Shown here: positions 16,390-24,900 of the stretch, piece after piece
Position numbering within the stretch: position 1 is the first letter of the stretch
How the letters are laid out: every line of letters begins with the position of its first letter
Source: Pusillimonas sp. MFBS29
GTDB lineage: Bacteria > Pseudomonadota > Gammaproteobacteria > Burkholderiales > Burkholderiaceae_B
DNA: 64,000 bases
Assembly: GCF_020687695.1 (NCBI RefSeq)
Contig: NZ_JAJEWL010000001.1
Coordinates: forward strand, 248,001 to 312,000
Direction: 5' to 3'
Translations under genes and position numbers: made by a program
Notes under the pieces: model-generated
Told to the model about the DNA's origin: nothing
What the model saw: only the letters and a program-made list of their open reading frames with translations
The model's database searches: none

Positions 16390-17430
16390 CTAACGCTTCA
16401 GGGCCTGTACGCATTCTGCTATCAGGGCAGGGCCTCGATAAATCAGCCCTGTATAAAGTTGGATGGCATTGGCACCCGCGTCGATTTTTTCTTTTGCCTG
16501 CCGGCCCGATACGATGCCGCCCACGCCGATAATCGGGTAGCTTGCGCCCAGTTGCTCGCGCAGGCGGGCAATTACCTGCAAAGACAGTTCATGGACCGGC
16601 GGGCCTGACAGGCCACCGGCTTCCTCGCCATGTGCCAGGCCTTTTACCGCGTCGCGCGACAAGGTGGTGTTGGTGGCAATGACCCCGTCAATGCCGTAGC
16701 GCGGCAGCAGATCGGCAATGATATCGACTTGCCCGGTGCTCAAGTCCGGCGCAATCTTGACCGCCATGGGTACGTGACGACCATGCCGGTCGGCCAGCGC
16801 CTTGCGCTTTTCCTGCAGCGGTTGCAGCAACTGTGTCAGTTCGTCCTGTCCTTGCAGCGTGCGCAGGTTCTGGGTATTGGGCGAGGAAATATTGACGGTA
16901 ATGTAGTCGGCATGGGGATAAACACCTTCCAGGCCAAGCAGGTAATCATCGATGGCTCGCTCTATGGGCGTTACCGCATTCTTGCCGATGTTCAGTCCGA
17001 GTATCCCGCCACGCTCACGCCATTGGCTTTTGCGGACATTGGCAATGAAGGCCTGCAATCCAAGGTTGTTGAAACCGAGGCGATTGATCAGGGCTTGCTT
17101 TTGAGGCAAACGGAACATGCGCGGCTTGGGGTTGCCCGGCTGGGCCAGCGGTGTCACGGTGCCGACTTCAACAAAGCCAAATCCCAGGTTGCCCAGGGCG
17201 TCGATATGCGCGCCGTTCTTGTCCAGGCCGGCAGCCAGGCCTACCGGATTGCGCAAGGCCAGCCCCATCAGGGACGCAGGCAGTTCAGGTCGCGAGGCCA
17301 TCATGCCACGAGTGAGGCTGCAATCGTAAGCCTTTTGCAAGGACTTCAGCGTTAGTTCGTGTGCGGATTCGGCATCCAGCGAGAAAAGTGCCGGACGGGC
17401 CAGCGCATAAGTATTGAATAGGAATGACAT
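16390..17430 (-). CDS. pyrD: Dihydroorotate dehydrogenase (quinone), class 2
   Basis: Membrane-associated FMN enzyme that oxidises dihydroorotate to orotate using quinone, the fourth step of pyrimidine synthesis. The 346-residue product has [36 protein letters not shown], the class 2 catalytic serine in [15 protein letters not shown], and the C-terminal FMN motif IGVGGIVSG. The amphipathic N-terminal helix typical of class 2 is present. Last gene of the five-gene minus-strand run starting at 20181; its start is 14 bp after bpt. Confidence 0.96.
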   Translation of the reverse strand: MSFLFNTYALARPALFSLDAESAHELTLKSLQKAYDCSLTRGMMASRPELPASLMGLALRNPVGLAAGLDKNGAHIDALGNLGFGFVEVGTVTPLAQPGNPKPRMFRLPQKQALINRLGFNNLGLQAFIANVRKSQWRERGGILGLNIGKNAVTPIERAIDDYLLGLEGVYPHADYITVNISSPNTQNLRTLQGQDELTQLLQPLQEKRKALADRHGRHVPMAVKIAPDLSTGQVDIIADLLPRYGIDGVIATNTTLSRDAVKGLAHGEEAGGLSGPPVHELSLQVIARLREQLGASYPIIGVGGIVSGRQAKEKIDAGANAIQLYTGLIYRGPALIAECVQALKR

Positions 17431-17444
17431 GCGGATAGAAAGGC

Positions 17445-18170
17445 TTAGGCGGATGGCTGGGCCCAGACACCACGCCTGAGAATTTGAAAGGGCCGGTATT
17501 GTGATTTGTAAGCCATTTTACGGCTTTCCTGGATCCAGTACCCCAGGTATAGCCAGGGCAGTTGCAGGCGCCTGCACTGTTCAAGTTGCCACAGTATTCC
17601 GTAGGTGCCCAGACTGCCGGGTACATCAGGGTCAAAAAACGTATAGACGGACGATAATCCCGATTTGATGACGTCGATGATGGAAACCATTTGCAGCTCG
17701 CCCGTCGGCAGCCGGAATTCAATGATTCTGGAATTTACCCGGCTGGTCAGTAAAAACTGTGTGTACTGACTGCGGCTGTCTTCATCCATGCCGGCGCCGG
17801 GATGCCGGCTGGACTGGTAGCGTTGGTAAAGTTCGAAATGCTCGTCATGCCAATGCAAGGCGTGCTCGGTTGCCACCAGTGTCTTGTGGCGCTGCCAGGC
17901 CCTGCGCTGGCTGCGGTTGGCCGTGAAGCCATTGACGTCGACCCGTATGGGCCGGCAGGCCTGGCATCGATCGCAGTGCGGGCGGTAGGTAAACAAGCCG
18001 CTGCGGCGAAAACCCTGTTCGATCAGATAGGAATAGGTTTCATCGGTGATCAGATGGGTAGGCGCTGCCACTTGCGAGCGGGCCTCAAGGCCGGGCAAAT
18101 AGCTGCACGGATAGGTAGCCGTCGTATAAAACTGCAGGGTTTTTAATCCGGGTTCAGACAAATGGCTCAT
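17445..18170 (-). CDS. bpt: Aspartate/glutamate leucyltransferase
   Basis: N-degron enzyme that transfers leucine from Leu-tRNA to proteins beginning with Asp or Glu. The 241-residue product carries the ATE-type cysteine cluster: CSYLPG near the N-terminus and [15 protein letters not shown] at about residue 70, and the C-terminal acyl-transferase motifs [23 protein letters not shown] and [15 protein letters not shown]. The open frame extends to 18278, but the family begins at [15 protein letters not shown] (18170). aat lies directly upstream, so the two N-degron transferases sit side by side. ClpS/ClpA are not in the window. Confidence 0.92.
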   Translation of the reverse strand: MSHLSEPGLKTLQFYTTATYPCSYLPGLEARSQVAAPTHLITDETYSYLIEQGFRRSGLFTYRPHCDRCQACRPIRVDVNGFTANRSQRRAWQRHKTLVATEHALHWHDEHFELYQRYQSSRHPGAGMDEDSRSQYTQFLLTSRVNSRIIEFRLPTGELQMVSIIDVIKSGLSSVYTFFDPDVPGSLGTYGILWQLEQCRRLQLPWLYLGYWIQESRKMAYKSQYRPFQILRRGVWAQPSA

Positions 18171-18201
18171 GGCAAGGCCCGATAATGCAACACGGAATTC
18201 A

Positions 18202-18954
18202 TTATGGCGTTTCCTGTTTGTCTGATGCAAGCTCGCCCGATTGCCATATTTCCCCTCGACCCCATTCGGGCGCCGCATATTGCAGGGCCCGGTTCAGCAA
18301 TACCATGAATTGTTGACGGCTCATTGGCTTCGCACCCAGGCTCGCAAGGTGGCTGGTTTGTTGCTGGCAGTCTATATGGTGGATACCGCGTCTGGACAAA
18401 AAGCGTATCAGATAAGCGATGGCAATCTTGCTGGCGTCCGTGGCTCGACTGAACATCGATTCGCCAAAGAAAAACCTGCCCAGGCAAACGCCGTACAGGC
18501 CGCCAGCCAGCTTCCCGTCTATCCAGGTCTCTATGCTGTGTGCCGCTCCGGCGTGGTGCCAGGCGGTGTATGCAGCCTGGACCGCAGGTGAAATCCAGGT
18601 CGCGTGCTGCGCCTGGCGAGGCTCCGAGCAAGCATGGATCACGGCGGCAAAATCCAGATTGGTCGTTACGCGGATGCGTGCCGATGCACTGCCTTCGCTG
18701 CGGGCAATTTGCCTGAGCTTCTTGGACAGTGACTGAGAGAGCCGGAACTCGTCACAGGCCAGTACCATGCGCGGATCCGGGCTCCACCACAAAACAGGAT
18801 CCCCCTCGTTGAACCAGGGGAAGATGCCACGATGATAGGCCTGGCTCAGGCGCTCGACGGTCAGGTTCGCGCCCGCCGCGAGCAAGCCTTCAGGCAGCGC
18901 CGATTCGGGATCGGGGAAAGGTGAGCAATCGTCCAGCCAGATCAGGCTTGCCAT
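18202..18954 (-). CDS. aat: Leucyl/phenylalanyl-tRNA--protein transferase
   Basis: Adds Leu or Phe to N-terminal Arg/Lys, creating primary N-degrons. The 250-residue product has the signature [15 protein letters not shown], then [70 protein letters not shown] and [14 protein letters not shown]. Full family length. Thirty-one base pairs separate it from bpt. Confidence 0.95.
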   Translation of the reverse strand: MASLIWLDDCSPFPDPESALPEGLLAAGANLTVERLSQAYHRGIFPWFNEGDPVLWWSPDPRMVLACDEFRLSQSLSKKLRQIARSEGSASARIRVTTNLDFAAVIHACSEPRQAQHATWISPAVQAAYTAWHHAGAAHSIETWIDGKLAGGLYGVCLGRFFFGESMFSRATDASKIAIAYLIRFLSRRGIHHIDCQQQTSHLASLGAKPMSRQQFMVLLNRALQYAAPEWGRGEIWQSGELASDKQETP

Positions 18955-18961
18955 TGAAAAC

Positions 18962-19552
18962 CTACTGCTTGGGGAAGGGGACAGGAATATCGTAATGATG
19001 TACGGGAAAAACTCCGGTCTTCAGGTCGGCGATGTAATGCTCCAGTGTGGTAATCACCGTACGGAACGCCAGTTCTTTCCAGGGAATGTCATGGATGTGG
19101 AAAAACGCAGCCTCCAGACTTTCCGGGCCAGGGTAGAGGTCTTCGCTCAGCACCTTGGCCAGATAAAAGAAGTGAACCTGTTCGGCATGGGGCACGTCAA
19201 TCACGGTATAGAGCGGTCCCAGTTCAATCTGGGCGCCAGCCTCTTCCTGGGTTTCGCGCATTGCGCCTTGTGCAGTGGTTTCGCCCAGTTCCATGAACCC
19301 GGCCGGCAGAGTCCATTTGTCGTAACGTGGCTCGATGGCACGGCGGCACAGCAGGACGCGGTCATCAATGACCGGCAGCACACCCACGACATTGCGCGGG
19401 TTCTGATAATGCACGGCACCGCAGTGCTCGCAGACGTCGCGTGTGCGATTGTCGTCGGGCGGAATGCGCTGCGTAATTCCGGTGCCGCACTGGCTGCAAA
19501 ATTTTTGTGTGCGCGGCGCGGGAAAGTAAAAGGCAGGAGCGGGTGAAGTCAT
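18962..19552 (-). CDS. Nudix hydrolase with N-terminal zinc ribbon
   Basis: A 196-residue protein. CSQCG and CEHCG form a two-CxxC zinc ribbon in the first 45 residues; the Nudix box is GFMELGETTAQGAMRETQEEAGA (GX5EX7REXXEEXG intact). The zinc ribbon before a Nudix domain resembles NudC-like or ADP-ribose pyrophosphatase-type proteins, but the diagnostic SQPWPFPxS of NudC is missing, so the substrate is open. It overlaps the upstream gene by 4 bp (ATGA). Confidence 0.85.
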   Translation of the reverse strand: MTSPAPAFYFPAPRTQKFCSQCGTGITQRIPPDDNRTRDVCEHCGAVHYQNPRNVVGVLPVIDDRVLLCRRAIEPRYDKWTLPAGFMELGETTAQGAMRETQEEAGAQIELGPLYTVIDVPHAEQVHFFYLAKVLSEDLYPGPESLEAAFFHIHDIPWKELAFRTVITTLEHYIADLKTGVFPVHHYDIPVPFPKQ

Positions 19553-20181
19553 GAAGCGATTCTACTCAATGCGGGGCAAGGTACAAAGTCCAGTATGGCC
19601 GCCACCTCGGATGCGGAGCAAAACCGCAGCGGTGCCGTCGTGTTTTCCCCGGTCCATTGAATCAGCTGCTCGTCGGTCAAACCGCTATCCAGAGCCTCAA
19701 GCAGCGATGTGCCATCAGCCAGGCGTAATCTGGCCAGCAGATCGGCCAGATCCCGACCTGATATCAGGGCAGGGCCCAGATCAGTAAGGGCGTACAACTT
19801 GCCGCTGTCGTCCAGCCACCATGCAGAGACGCTGGCGACATCGTGGCCGGTATGGGTGCGCAGGCGACTGCTCGTGGCATCTTGCACCGTATGCACGATG
19901 TAAGGAGCCGCATCGAGGCGAACATACACCCGCTGGGGGCCATTCTGGAAATACCATTGGCCAGCGGCATCGGCGGCATAGTTGCGGTTCATGAACTGCA
20001 GTATGGCAGGGCTGGTAATGGCTTCGCCAGCGCTGAGTGCGTCGGGGACACAATGTTCGGGAAGCAAGGCATCACCCTGCGGGTGCAGACGCCATTCTCC
20101 GCGCTCGGAAAGAGAAAGCCAGCCATAGACGTCGGGTACATCCGGCCAGCGTGCCATTGCTGCAATTACTTGTGGATCCAT
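19549..20181 (-). CDS. Conserved hypothetical protein with DUF2946-unrelated, unassigned domain
   Basis: A 210-residue soluble protein, first in the minus-strand run and overlapping the Nudix gene by 4 bp. It begins MDPQVIAAMARWPDVPDVYGWLSLSERGEWRLHP and has YVRLDAAPYIVHT and WWLDDSGKLYALTDLGPALI, which read as a beta-rich fold. I recognise no catalytic motif and assign no function. The coupling suggests translation together with nudix-aat-bpt-pyrD. Confidence 0.7.
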   Translation of the reverse strand: MDPQVIAAMARWPDVPDVYGWLSLSERGEWRLHPQGDALLPEHCVPDALSAGEAITSPAILQFMNRNYAADAAGQWYFQNGPQRVYVRLDAAPYIVHTVQDATSSRLRTHTGHDVASVSAWWLDDSGKLYALTDLGPALISGRDLADLLARLRLADGTSLLEALDSGLTDEQLIQWTGENTTAPLRFCSASEVAAILDFVPCPALSRIAS

Positions 20182-20257
20182 GTGTTGTAGCTATCGGAGT
20201 GAAGGCCTGGCCAGCCCGGCGCAGGCCGGGTCTTGCCGGAAGGCCGGTACGGATAGT

Positions 20258-20908
20258 CTAACGCTGGTTCAGGCGTTGAGCCAATACAAGCCCCAGAACA
20301 TGGAAGGTTTCTGCCAGTACGACCAGCATGATCGCTGATGCCAGCATGACTTCGGGCAGGAAGTTGGCATAGCCGTAGCGTATGCCCAGGTCGCCCAGGC
20401 CGCCACCTCCCATCGCGCCGGCCAGGGCGGAGTACCCCACCAGGCTAGCCAGCGTGATGCCCAGACCGGCAATGATGTTGGCCGCGGCTTCGGGCAGCAG
20501 GATCTTGCAGATGATCTGCCTGCACGAAGCCCCCATGGTTTGCGCAGCCTCGATAATATGACGGTCCACACCATCCATGGCCGCTTCCACATAGCGTGCG
20601 GCGAACGATGTCGCAATAACGCTCAGTGGAATAATCAGGGCGATCATGCCGGCGTTGCTGCCCATCAAAAAGTGTGTCAGCGGAATTGATGCTGCAAGAA
20701 TAATGATGGAAGGCGTGGAATGCAGTCCGCGCACGGCAAGCCCCACGATACGGGCTGCGGTGCCGGACGGGATGATGTAATGCCGCGTCAGGTGCAGATA
20801 CAGGCCCAGCACCCCGCCAGCTACTGACCCCAACAGGCCGGATGCGCCGGTCATGAGCAGGGTTTCTGCAAACGATGCTAGCAAAAGGTCGGGTAGGGCT
20901 GACGACAT
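20258..20908 (-). CDS. MetI-type ABC transporter permease, orphan
   Basis: A 216-residue permease with five hydrophobic segments and the cytoplasmic EAA loop EAAQTMGASCRQIICKILLPEA that contacts the ATPase. RGLHSTPSIIILAA and SALAGAMGGGGLGDLGIRYGY are characteristic of MetI, the methionine ABC permease. Neither a metN ATPase nor a metQ lipoprotein is in the neighbourhood, so its partners must be encoded elsewhere or its substrate differs. A GC-rich hairpin-forming stretch but no clear terminator lies between it and the gene at 20181. Confidence 0.8.
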   Translation of the reverse strand: MSSALPDLLLASFAETLLMTGASGLLGSVAGGVLGLYLHLTRHYIIPSGTAARIVGLAVRGLHSTPSIIILAASIPLTHFLMGSNAGMIALIIPLSVIATSFAARYVEAAMDGVDRHIIEAAQTMGASCRQIICKILLPEAAANIIAGLGITLASLVGYSALAGAMGGGGLGDLGIRYGYANFLPEVMLASAIMLVVLAETFHVLGLVLAQRLNQR

Positions 20909-21008
20909 GGCCTGATTCCTGGATGGGACTCAGAAATTGTAGGGATGGCCGTCGGGGAAAGGAACGATTGTTTTGGAAGGGACTAATAGCCGCAAGTGAT
21001 AAGCGGTG

Positions 21009-21082
21009 TGGAGGCGCAACTCGGAATCGAACCGGGGTACACGGATTTGCAATCCGCTGCATAACCACTCTGCCATTGCGCC
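21009..21082 (-). tRNA. tRNA-Cys (GCA)
   Basis: Complete cloverleaf: acceptor GGCGCAA/TTGCGCC, D-arm around GGCAGAGTGG, anticodon loop TTGCAAA with anticodon GCA, T-arm with GGTTCGATTCC, discriminator T and an encoded CCA. It lies 65 bp downstream of the PLD-like gene on the same strand. Confidence 0.96.
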
Positions 21083-21147
21083 GCAAACTTTGGTATGAAA
21101 AACCACACCAAAATCTGTAAAGCAAAAGAGTATAGCATTTCTTGAGG

Positions 21148-22710
21148 CTATAGTAGCCAGTCTATGGGAAGATGTGACACAAACCAGACGCTGGCGCGTT
21201 GCCACAGGGTGGTGTCGGGCTCGATATTGTGACGCTGCAGTGTGCCATTGACGTGTTCCAGCCAATACAGGCTACCATCCGGGTCCAGGAGGACTTCATA
21301 CGAATTCCTGGGAATGTCTGTGTTGAACGCGGCGTCTATTTTCCTGGCGAGGACGGGGCTGTCGACAATAAATCCAAGCTCGGTGTTCAGCACCGCCGAC
21401 CGGGGATCGAAATTGTATGAGCCCACAAAGAAATGTGTCCCGTCTACCGAAAAGGTTTTGGCGTGCAGGCTGGAGCCCGAGCTGCCGAACCTGCCAGGCC
21501 TGGAGTCCGGGCGGGGTGTGCCGGATTCAGTGCGCTTCATTTCGTATAGCTTGATGCCTGCCTCCAGCAGGTCTTCGCGCCATTTGGCGTAACCGGCGTG
21601 CACTGCCGCCACATCGGTAGCTGCCAGCGAATTGGTGAAGACTTGTACCTTGACGCCGTTGCGTGCCAGGGTGGTCAAGGCTTTCGTGCCGGTTTCGGTC
21701 GGCACAAAATACGAAGAAACGAGATTCAGGCTGCTGGCGGGTTCGCCAATGATGTCGACGAGCTGACGAATCAGCAAATCCTGGGGAGGGACGTCTCCCT
21801 GGCCCTTGGCGGGGTCGTCGCTTACCATTTTTGCCCGCGCCCATTCCATGGGAAGCTCACCCTTGATCAGCTGTTGAATGGTGTGCAATTCACCGAGTAT
21901 TTTCATATACGATGCTGCAGATTCTGATTTTGCCGTATCGCCTGCCGTCATGGTGAGGGCTGCCAGATCCTGGGGCGTTGCCGGCGCCAGTACCTGGGCT
22001 GCGGGAAATGAGGACTGGCTGGCCCAATATTTGTCGAAATCGTGCGAAAGCTCTTGAACGACCGGTCCTATTGCGAGCACGTCCAGGTCGGAAAACGAGG
22101 CATCGGGGCTGGCACCGAAATATTCGTCCCCGATGTTGCGTCCACCAATAATGGTGGCCTGATTGTCAGCAGTGAATGATTTGTTGTGCATGCGCCGGTT
22201 GGCATGCTTGAAATCAGTCAGGTAGCCCAGCAGCTTCAGTTTGCGCCAGTAAAAAGGATTGAACAGCCTGACCTCGATATTGGGATGCATGTCCAGCGCG
22301 GCCAGCTCCGTATCAAGGCCAGTGGTGCCGTTGTCATCGAGCAGCAGTCGTACACGCACGCCGCGTTCGGCGGCGTCATACACGGTGTTCAGCAGCAGGA
22401 TGCCACTGGTGTCCTTGCGCCATATATAGCTCTGGATATCCAGGCTGCGTTCGGCTGCCTTGGTCAGCAGCATGCGGGCGGCAAAGGCATCGTTGGGTCT
22501 GCTCAGCAGGTGGATGCCGGTCAGACCTTGATGTTTCCCGGTGAGTGGCACAATGGCCTGGCCCAGTCGTGTGTTCTGTGTGGCTTCGGCAGAGAGTGCC
22601 AAGGTGTTGGTCTGGTGTCGCGGTTCTGTGTGCGAACACCCGGCAAGAAACAGTGTTGCCAGGCAAAGCAGCAGGCAGATACCAGACTTGCGGGCTGTAC
22701 GAAAAGACAC
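21148..22710 (-). CDS. Phospholipase D-family lipoprotein, ClsC-like
   Basis: A 520-residue exported protein with a lipobox (LATLFLAGC) and two HKD catalytic motifs: HNKSFTADNQATIIGGRN near residue 175 and HAKTFSVDGTHFFVGSYN near residue 415, each with the intact HxKx4D. DIQSYIWRKDTSGILLLN is typical of the YmdC/ClsC subgroup, which makes cardiolipin from phosphatidylglycerol plus phosphatidylethanolamine. The start is GTG with AGAGGA eight bases away. Lipid attachment would place it at the periplasmic face. Confidence 0.85.
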   Translation of the reverse strand: MSFRTARKSGICLLLCLATLFLAGCSHTEPRHQTNTLALSAEATQNTRLGQAIVPLTGKHQGLTGIHLLSRPNDAFAARMLLTKAAERSLDIQSYIWRKDTSGILLLNTVYDAAERGVRVRLLLDDNGTTGLDTELAALDMHPNIEVRLFNPFYWRKLKLLGYLTDFKHANRRMHNKSFTADNQATIIGGRNIGDEYFGASPDASFSDLDVLAIGPVVQELSHDFDKYWASQSSFPAAQVLAPATPQDLAALTMTAGDTAKSESAASYMKILGELHTIQQLIKGELPMEWARAKMVSDDPAKGQGDVPPQDLLIRQLVDIIGEPASSLNLVSSYFVPTETGTKALTTLARNGVKVQVFTNSLAATDVAAVHAGYAKWREDLLEAGIKLYEMKRTESGTPRPDSRPGRFGSSGSSLHAKTFSVDGTHFFVGSYNFDPRSAVLNTELGFIVDSPVLARKIDAAFNTDIPRNSYEVLLDPDGSLYWLEHVNGTLQRHNIEPDTTLWQRASVWFVSHLPIDWLL

Positions 22711-22877
22711 GTTTCATTCCTCTGGCTGTGGTGCGCCCGGGAGCTTGTGCCCGATACACGACGAAAGGGTGTTCAGATCATATCCCATCCAGCGATTATG
22801 GACGGCGGCCAATTCAGGTATTTGGTTTATGATTCCGTGTCTGCATAGCAGTGAGCAAGTGTTTTTTGGGGAATCGG

Positions 22878-23420
22878 ATGGCTCGGACTATTAAAAATGC
22901 GGGTGCCGTGACGGCAGTGTTGGTTGCCATGTTTTTCACGGCTAACGCCGGTGCGGCCGATCCTGCCTTCGGCGGGATCAGCGTGCGGGCTGGCTATAGC
23001 GATAACTACAATCGGGCGGAACTTGCCTGGGAGTCTCCTTCATTGTGGACGTACCGGTTCTCCGAAGGCTACGGACGGCTGGACCTGGTGGCCGAGCTTG
23101 GCGCGGCGTACTGGATGGCCAACGGTTCGCGTTCGCGATCCAGTGTCTGGCAGTTCAGCGCCACGCCCTTGCTCCGCTGGACCTGGAGCGAGCGCTATTA
23201 TCTGGAAGCAGGTGTCGGCGCAACAGTTTTTTCGCATACCACCTTTGCCGACAAGCAGCTGAGCACAGCTTTCCAGTTCGGCGACCATATAGGCATAGGC
23301 GCCCATCTGTCAGACAGCAGCCGTCTCGGCCTGCGCTTTTCGCATTATTCCAATGCCGGAATCAAGCGGCCCAATCCCGGGCTCAACATCCTGCAGCTGA
23401 TGTATACCCACCGGTATTGA
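22878..23420 (+). CDS. pagL: PagL-like lipid A 3-O-deacylase
   Basis: Outer-membrane beta-barrel acyloxyacyl hydrolase that removes the 3-linked acyl chain of lipid A. The 180-residue product has a signal peptide (AVLVAMFFTANAGAADP), alternating aromatic strands and the catalytic motif RFSHYSNAGIKRPNPG near the C-terminus, containing the His-Ser pair; it ends in an aromatic-containing strand (MYTHRY). GGGGAA precedes the ATG at 22878, so I reject the in-frame GTG at 22851. It is divergent from the PLD-like lipoprotein, giving two envelope-lipid genes back to back. Confidence 0.86.
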   Translation: MARTIKNAGAVTAVLVAMFFTANAGAADPAFGGISVRAGYSDNYNRAELAWESPSLWTYRFSEGYGRLDLVAELGAAYWMANGSRSRSSVWQFSATPLLRWTWSERYYLEAGVGATVFSHTTFADKQLSTAFQFGDHIGIGAHLSDSSRLGLRFSHYSNAGIKRPNPGLNILQLMYTHRY

Positions 23421-23441
23421 ATTGTCTGGCGGTGCAGCGCA

Positions 23442-23822
23442 ATGACCAAGATCAGACTCGACAAGTGGTTGTGGGCGGCGCGGTTCTACAAGACACGCAG
23501 TCTCGCGGCGCAGGAAATTGGCAAGGGGCGTGTGGCCGTGAACGACCAGCCCGCCAAGCCGGCCCGCGAAGTGGGGCCAGGCGATCTTGTCACCGTGCGC
23601 AAGGATGATCCTCCCGTACACGTTCGGGTCGTTGCTGTCAGCAATGTTCGTGGACCGGCCACTGTTGCGCGCGAACTCTACGAGGAAACTCCCGCAAGCA
23701 TCAGTGCGCGTGAACAGGCTGCCGAGATGCGGCGCCTCGCACCGGAACCGGCGCTGGATATTGCGGGCGGGCGTCCGACCAAGCGTGATCGACGACTGAT
23801 ACATCTGATCAAGGGCAGGTAG
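23442..23822 (+). CDS. hslR: Heat-shock ribosome-rescue protein Hsp15 (S4 domain)
   Basis: A 126-residue RNA-binding protein. The S4 domain fills the N-terminal half (IRLDKWLWAARFYKTRSLAAQEIGKGRVAVNDQPAKPA), followed by a basic tail (GGRPTKRDRRLIHLI). Hsp15 binds 50S subunits carrying a stalled peptidyl-tRNA. It begins 21 bp after pagL. Confidence 0.9.
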   Translation: MTKIRLDKWLWAARFYKTRSLAAQEIGKGRVAVNDQPAKPAREVGPGDLVTVRKDDPPVHVRVVAVSNVRGPATVARELYEETPASISAREQAAEMRRLAPEPALDIAGGRPTKRDRRLIHLIKGR

Positions 23823-23872
23823 CTGCTGTAAACTCCTCTGACAATATCCACATTACACAGGAGTCACTTTCC

Positions 23873-24847
23873 ATGCGCAGTCTGATAAATGCCGGCTTGG
23901 CGGCGATTTTGGCATTAGGTATTTCAATGCCCGCGGCTGCGGCCGAAAAATGGCCAACCAAGCCATTAACGCTGGTTGTACCTTTTGGGCCGGGATCCAG
24001 TCCTGATGTGGCCGCGCGCATTATCGCGGAACAGGCAGGCAAGACACTGGGTCAAACTATCGTTATACAGAACAAGCCAGGTGCCAGTGGCAACCTGGGA
24101 ACCTCGGTGATCGCCAAGGCGGCGCCCGATGGCTACACTTTTGGTGTCTCCATCACCGGTCCTATGGTCAACAACACCGTGCTGTACAAAGAGTTGCCGT
24201 ACGATCCCAGGAAAGATATCTCGCCTCTTACATTGGGTGTGCATCAGCCCAACATCCTGGTTGTGCCGGCTTCGTCAGACATCAAGTCTCTTGCCGACTT
24301 GCTCGAGGCTGTGAAAGATCCCAATACCCCTTACAACTTCCCCTCTACCGGCGCAGGCACCATTTCGCATCTGTCAGTAGAGCTTCTGCTTGAGCGTGCA
24401 GGGGGCAAGGCCGTCCATGTGCCTTATCCATCGTCACCGGCAGCGGTAACCTCGCTGATTGCGGGCGACACCCACTTCGCGGCTTTGCCGCCGATTGCGG
24501 TGATGCCTTTGGTCAACGATGGCAGGCTGCGTGCCCTGGCAGTGGTCTACAGTGACCGCGTCAGCTTTCTGCCCGATACACCTACCGTTGGTGAACAGGG
24601 TATTCCTGGCATAGAAGGGTCGGGCTGGATAGGCTTCGTGGCGCCTGCAGGCATCCCCGAAGATATCAAGGGTCAACTTACCGACGCTTTGATACAAGCC
24701 ATCAAGAATCCCGAGGTGCAGAAGCGCTTGCGTAGTCAGTTCATGGAACCCGTTGGCAACACACCTGCAGAATTCGCCCAGTACATGGACGAGGAATTGC
24801 AGCGCTGGGAGCCGCTGATCAAACGCCTGAACCTGAGCGTTAATTAA
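23873..24847 (+). CDS. Bug/TctC-family receptor, second copy
   Basis: A 324-residue periplasmic receptor with a signal peptide ending AAAEKWPTK and the Bug motifs LVVPFGPGSSPDVAAR, VIQNKPGASGNLGTS, AAPDGYTFG, VPYPSSPAAVTSLIAGDTHFA and GEQGIPGIEGSGWIGFVAPAG. AGGAG sits eight bases before the ATG. It is only distantly similar to the receptor at 14354 and again lacks transport partners. Confidence 0.9.
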   Translation: MRSLINAGLAAILALGISMPAAAAEKWPTKPLTLVVPFGPGSSPDVAARIIAEQAGKTLGQTIVIQNKPGASGNLGTSVIAKAAPDGYTFGVSITGPMVNNTVLYKELPYDPRKDISPLTLGVHQPNILVVPASSDIKSLADLLEAVKDPNTPYNFPSTGAGTISHLSVELLLERAGGKAVHVPYPSSPAAVTSLIAGDTHFAALPPIAVMPLVNDGRLRALAVVYSDRVSFLPDTPTVGEQGIPGIEGSGWIGFVAPAGIPEDIKGQLTDALIQAIKNPEVQKRLRSQFMEPVGNTPAEFAQYMDEELQRWEPLIKRLNLSVN

Positions 24848-24900
24848 CTGCCAAAGCACGGCTGCCAGTCAAAAAGGCCGGCAGCCATGCATGCAGGCCG

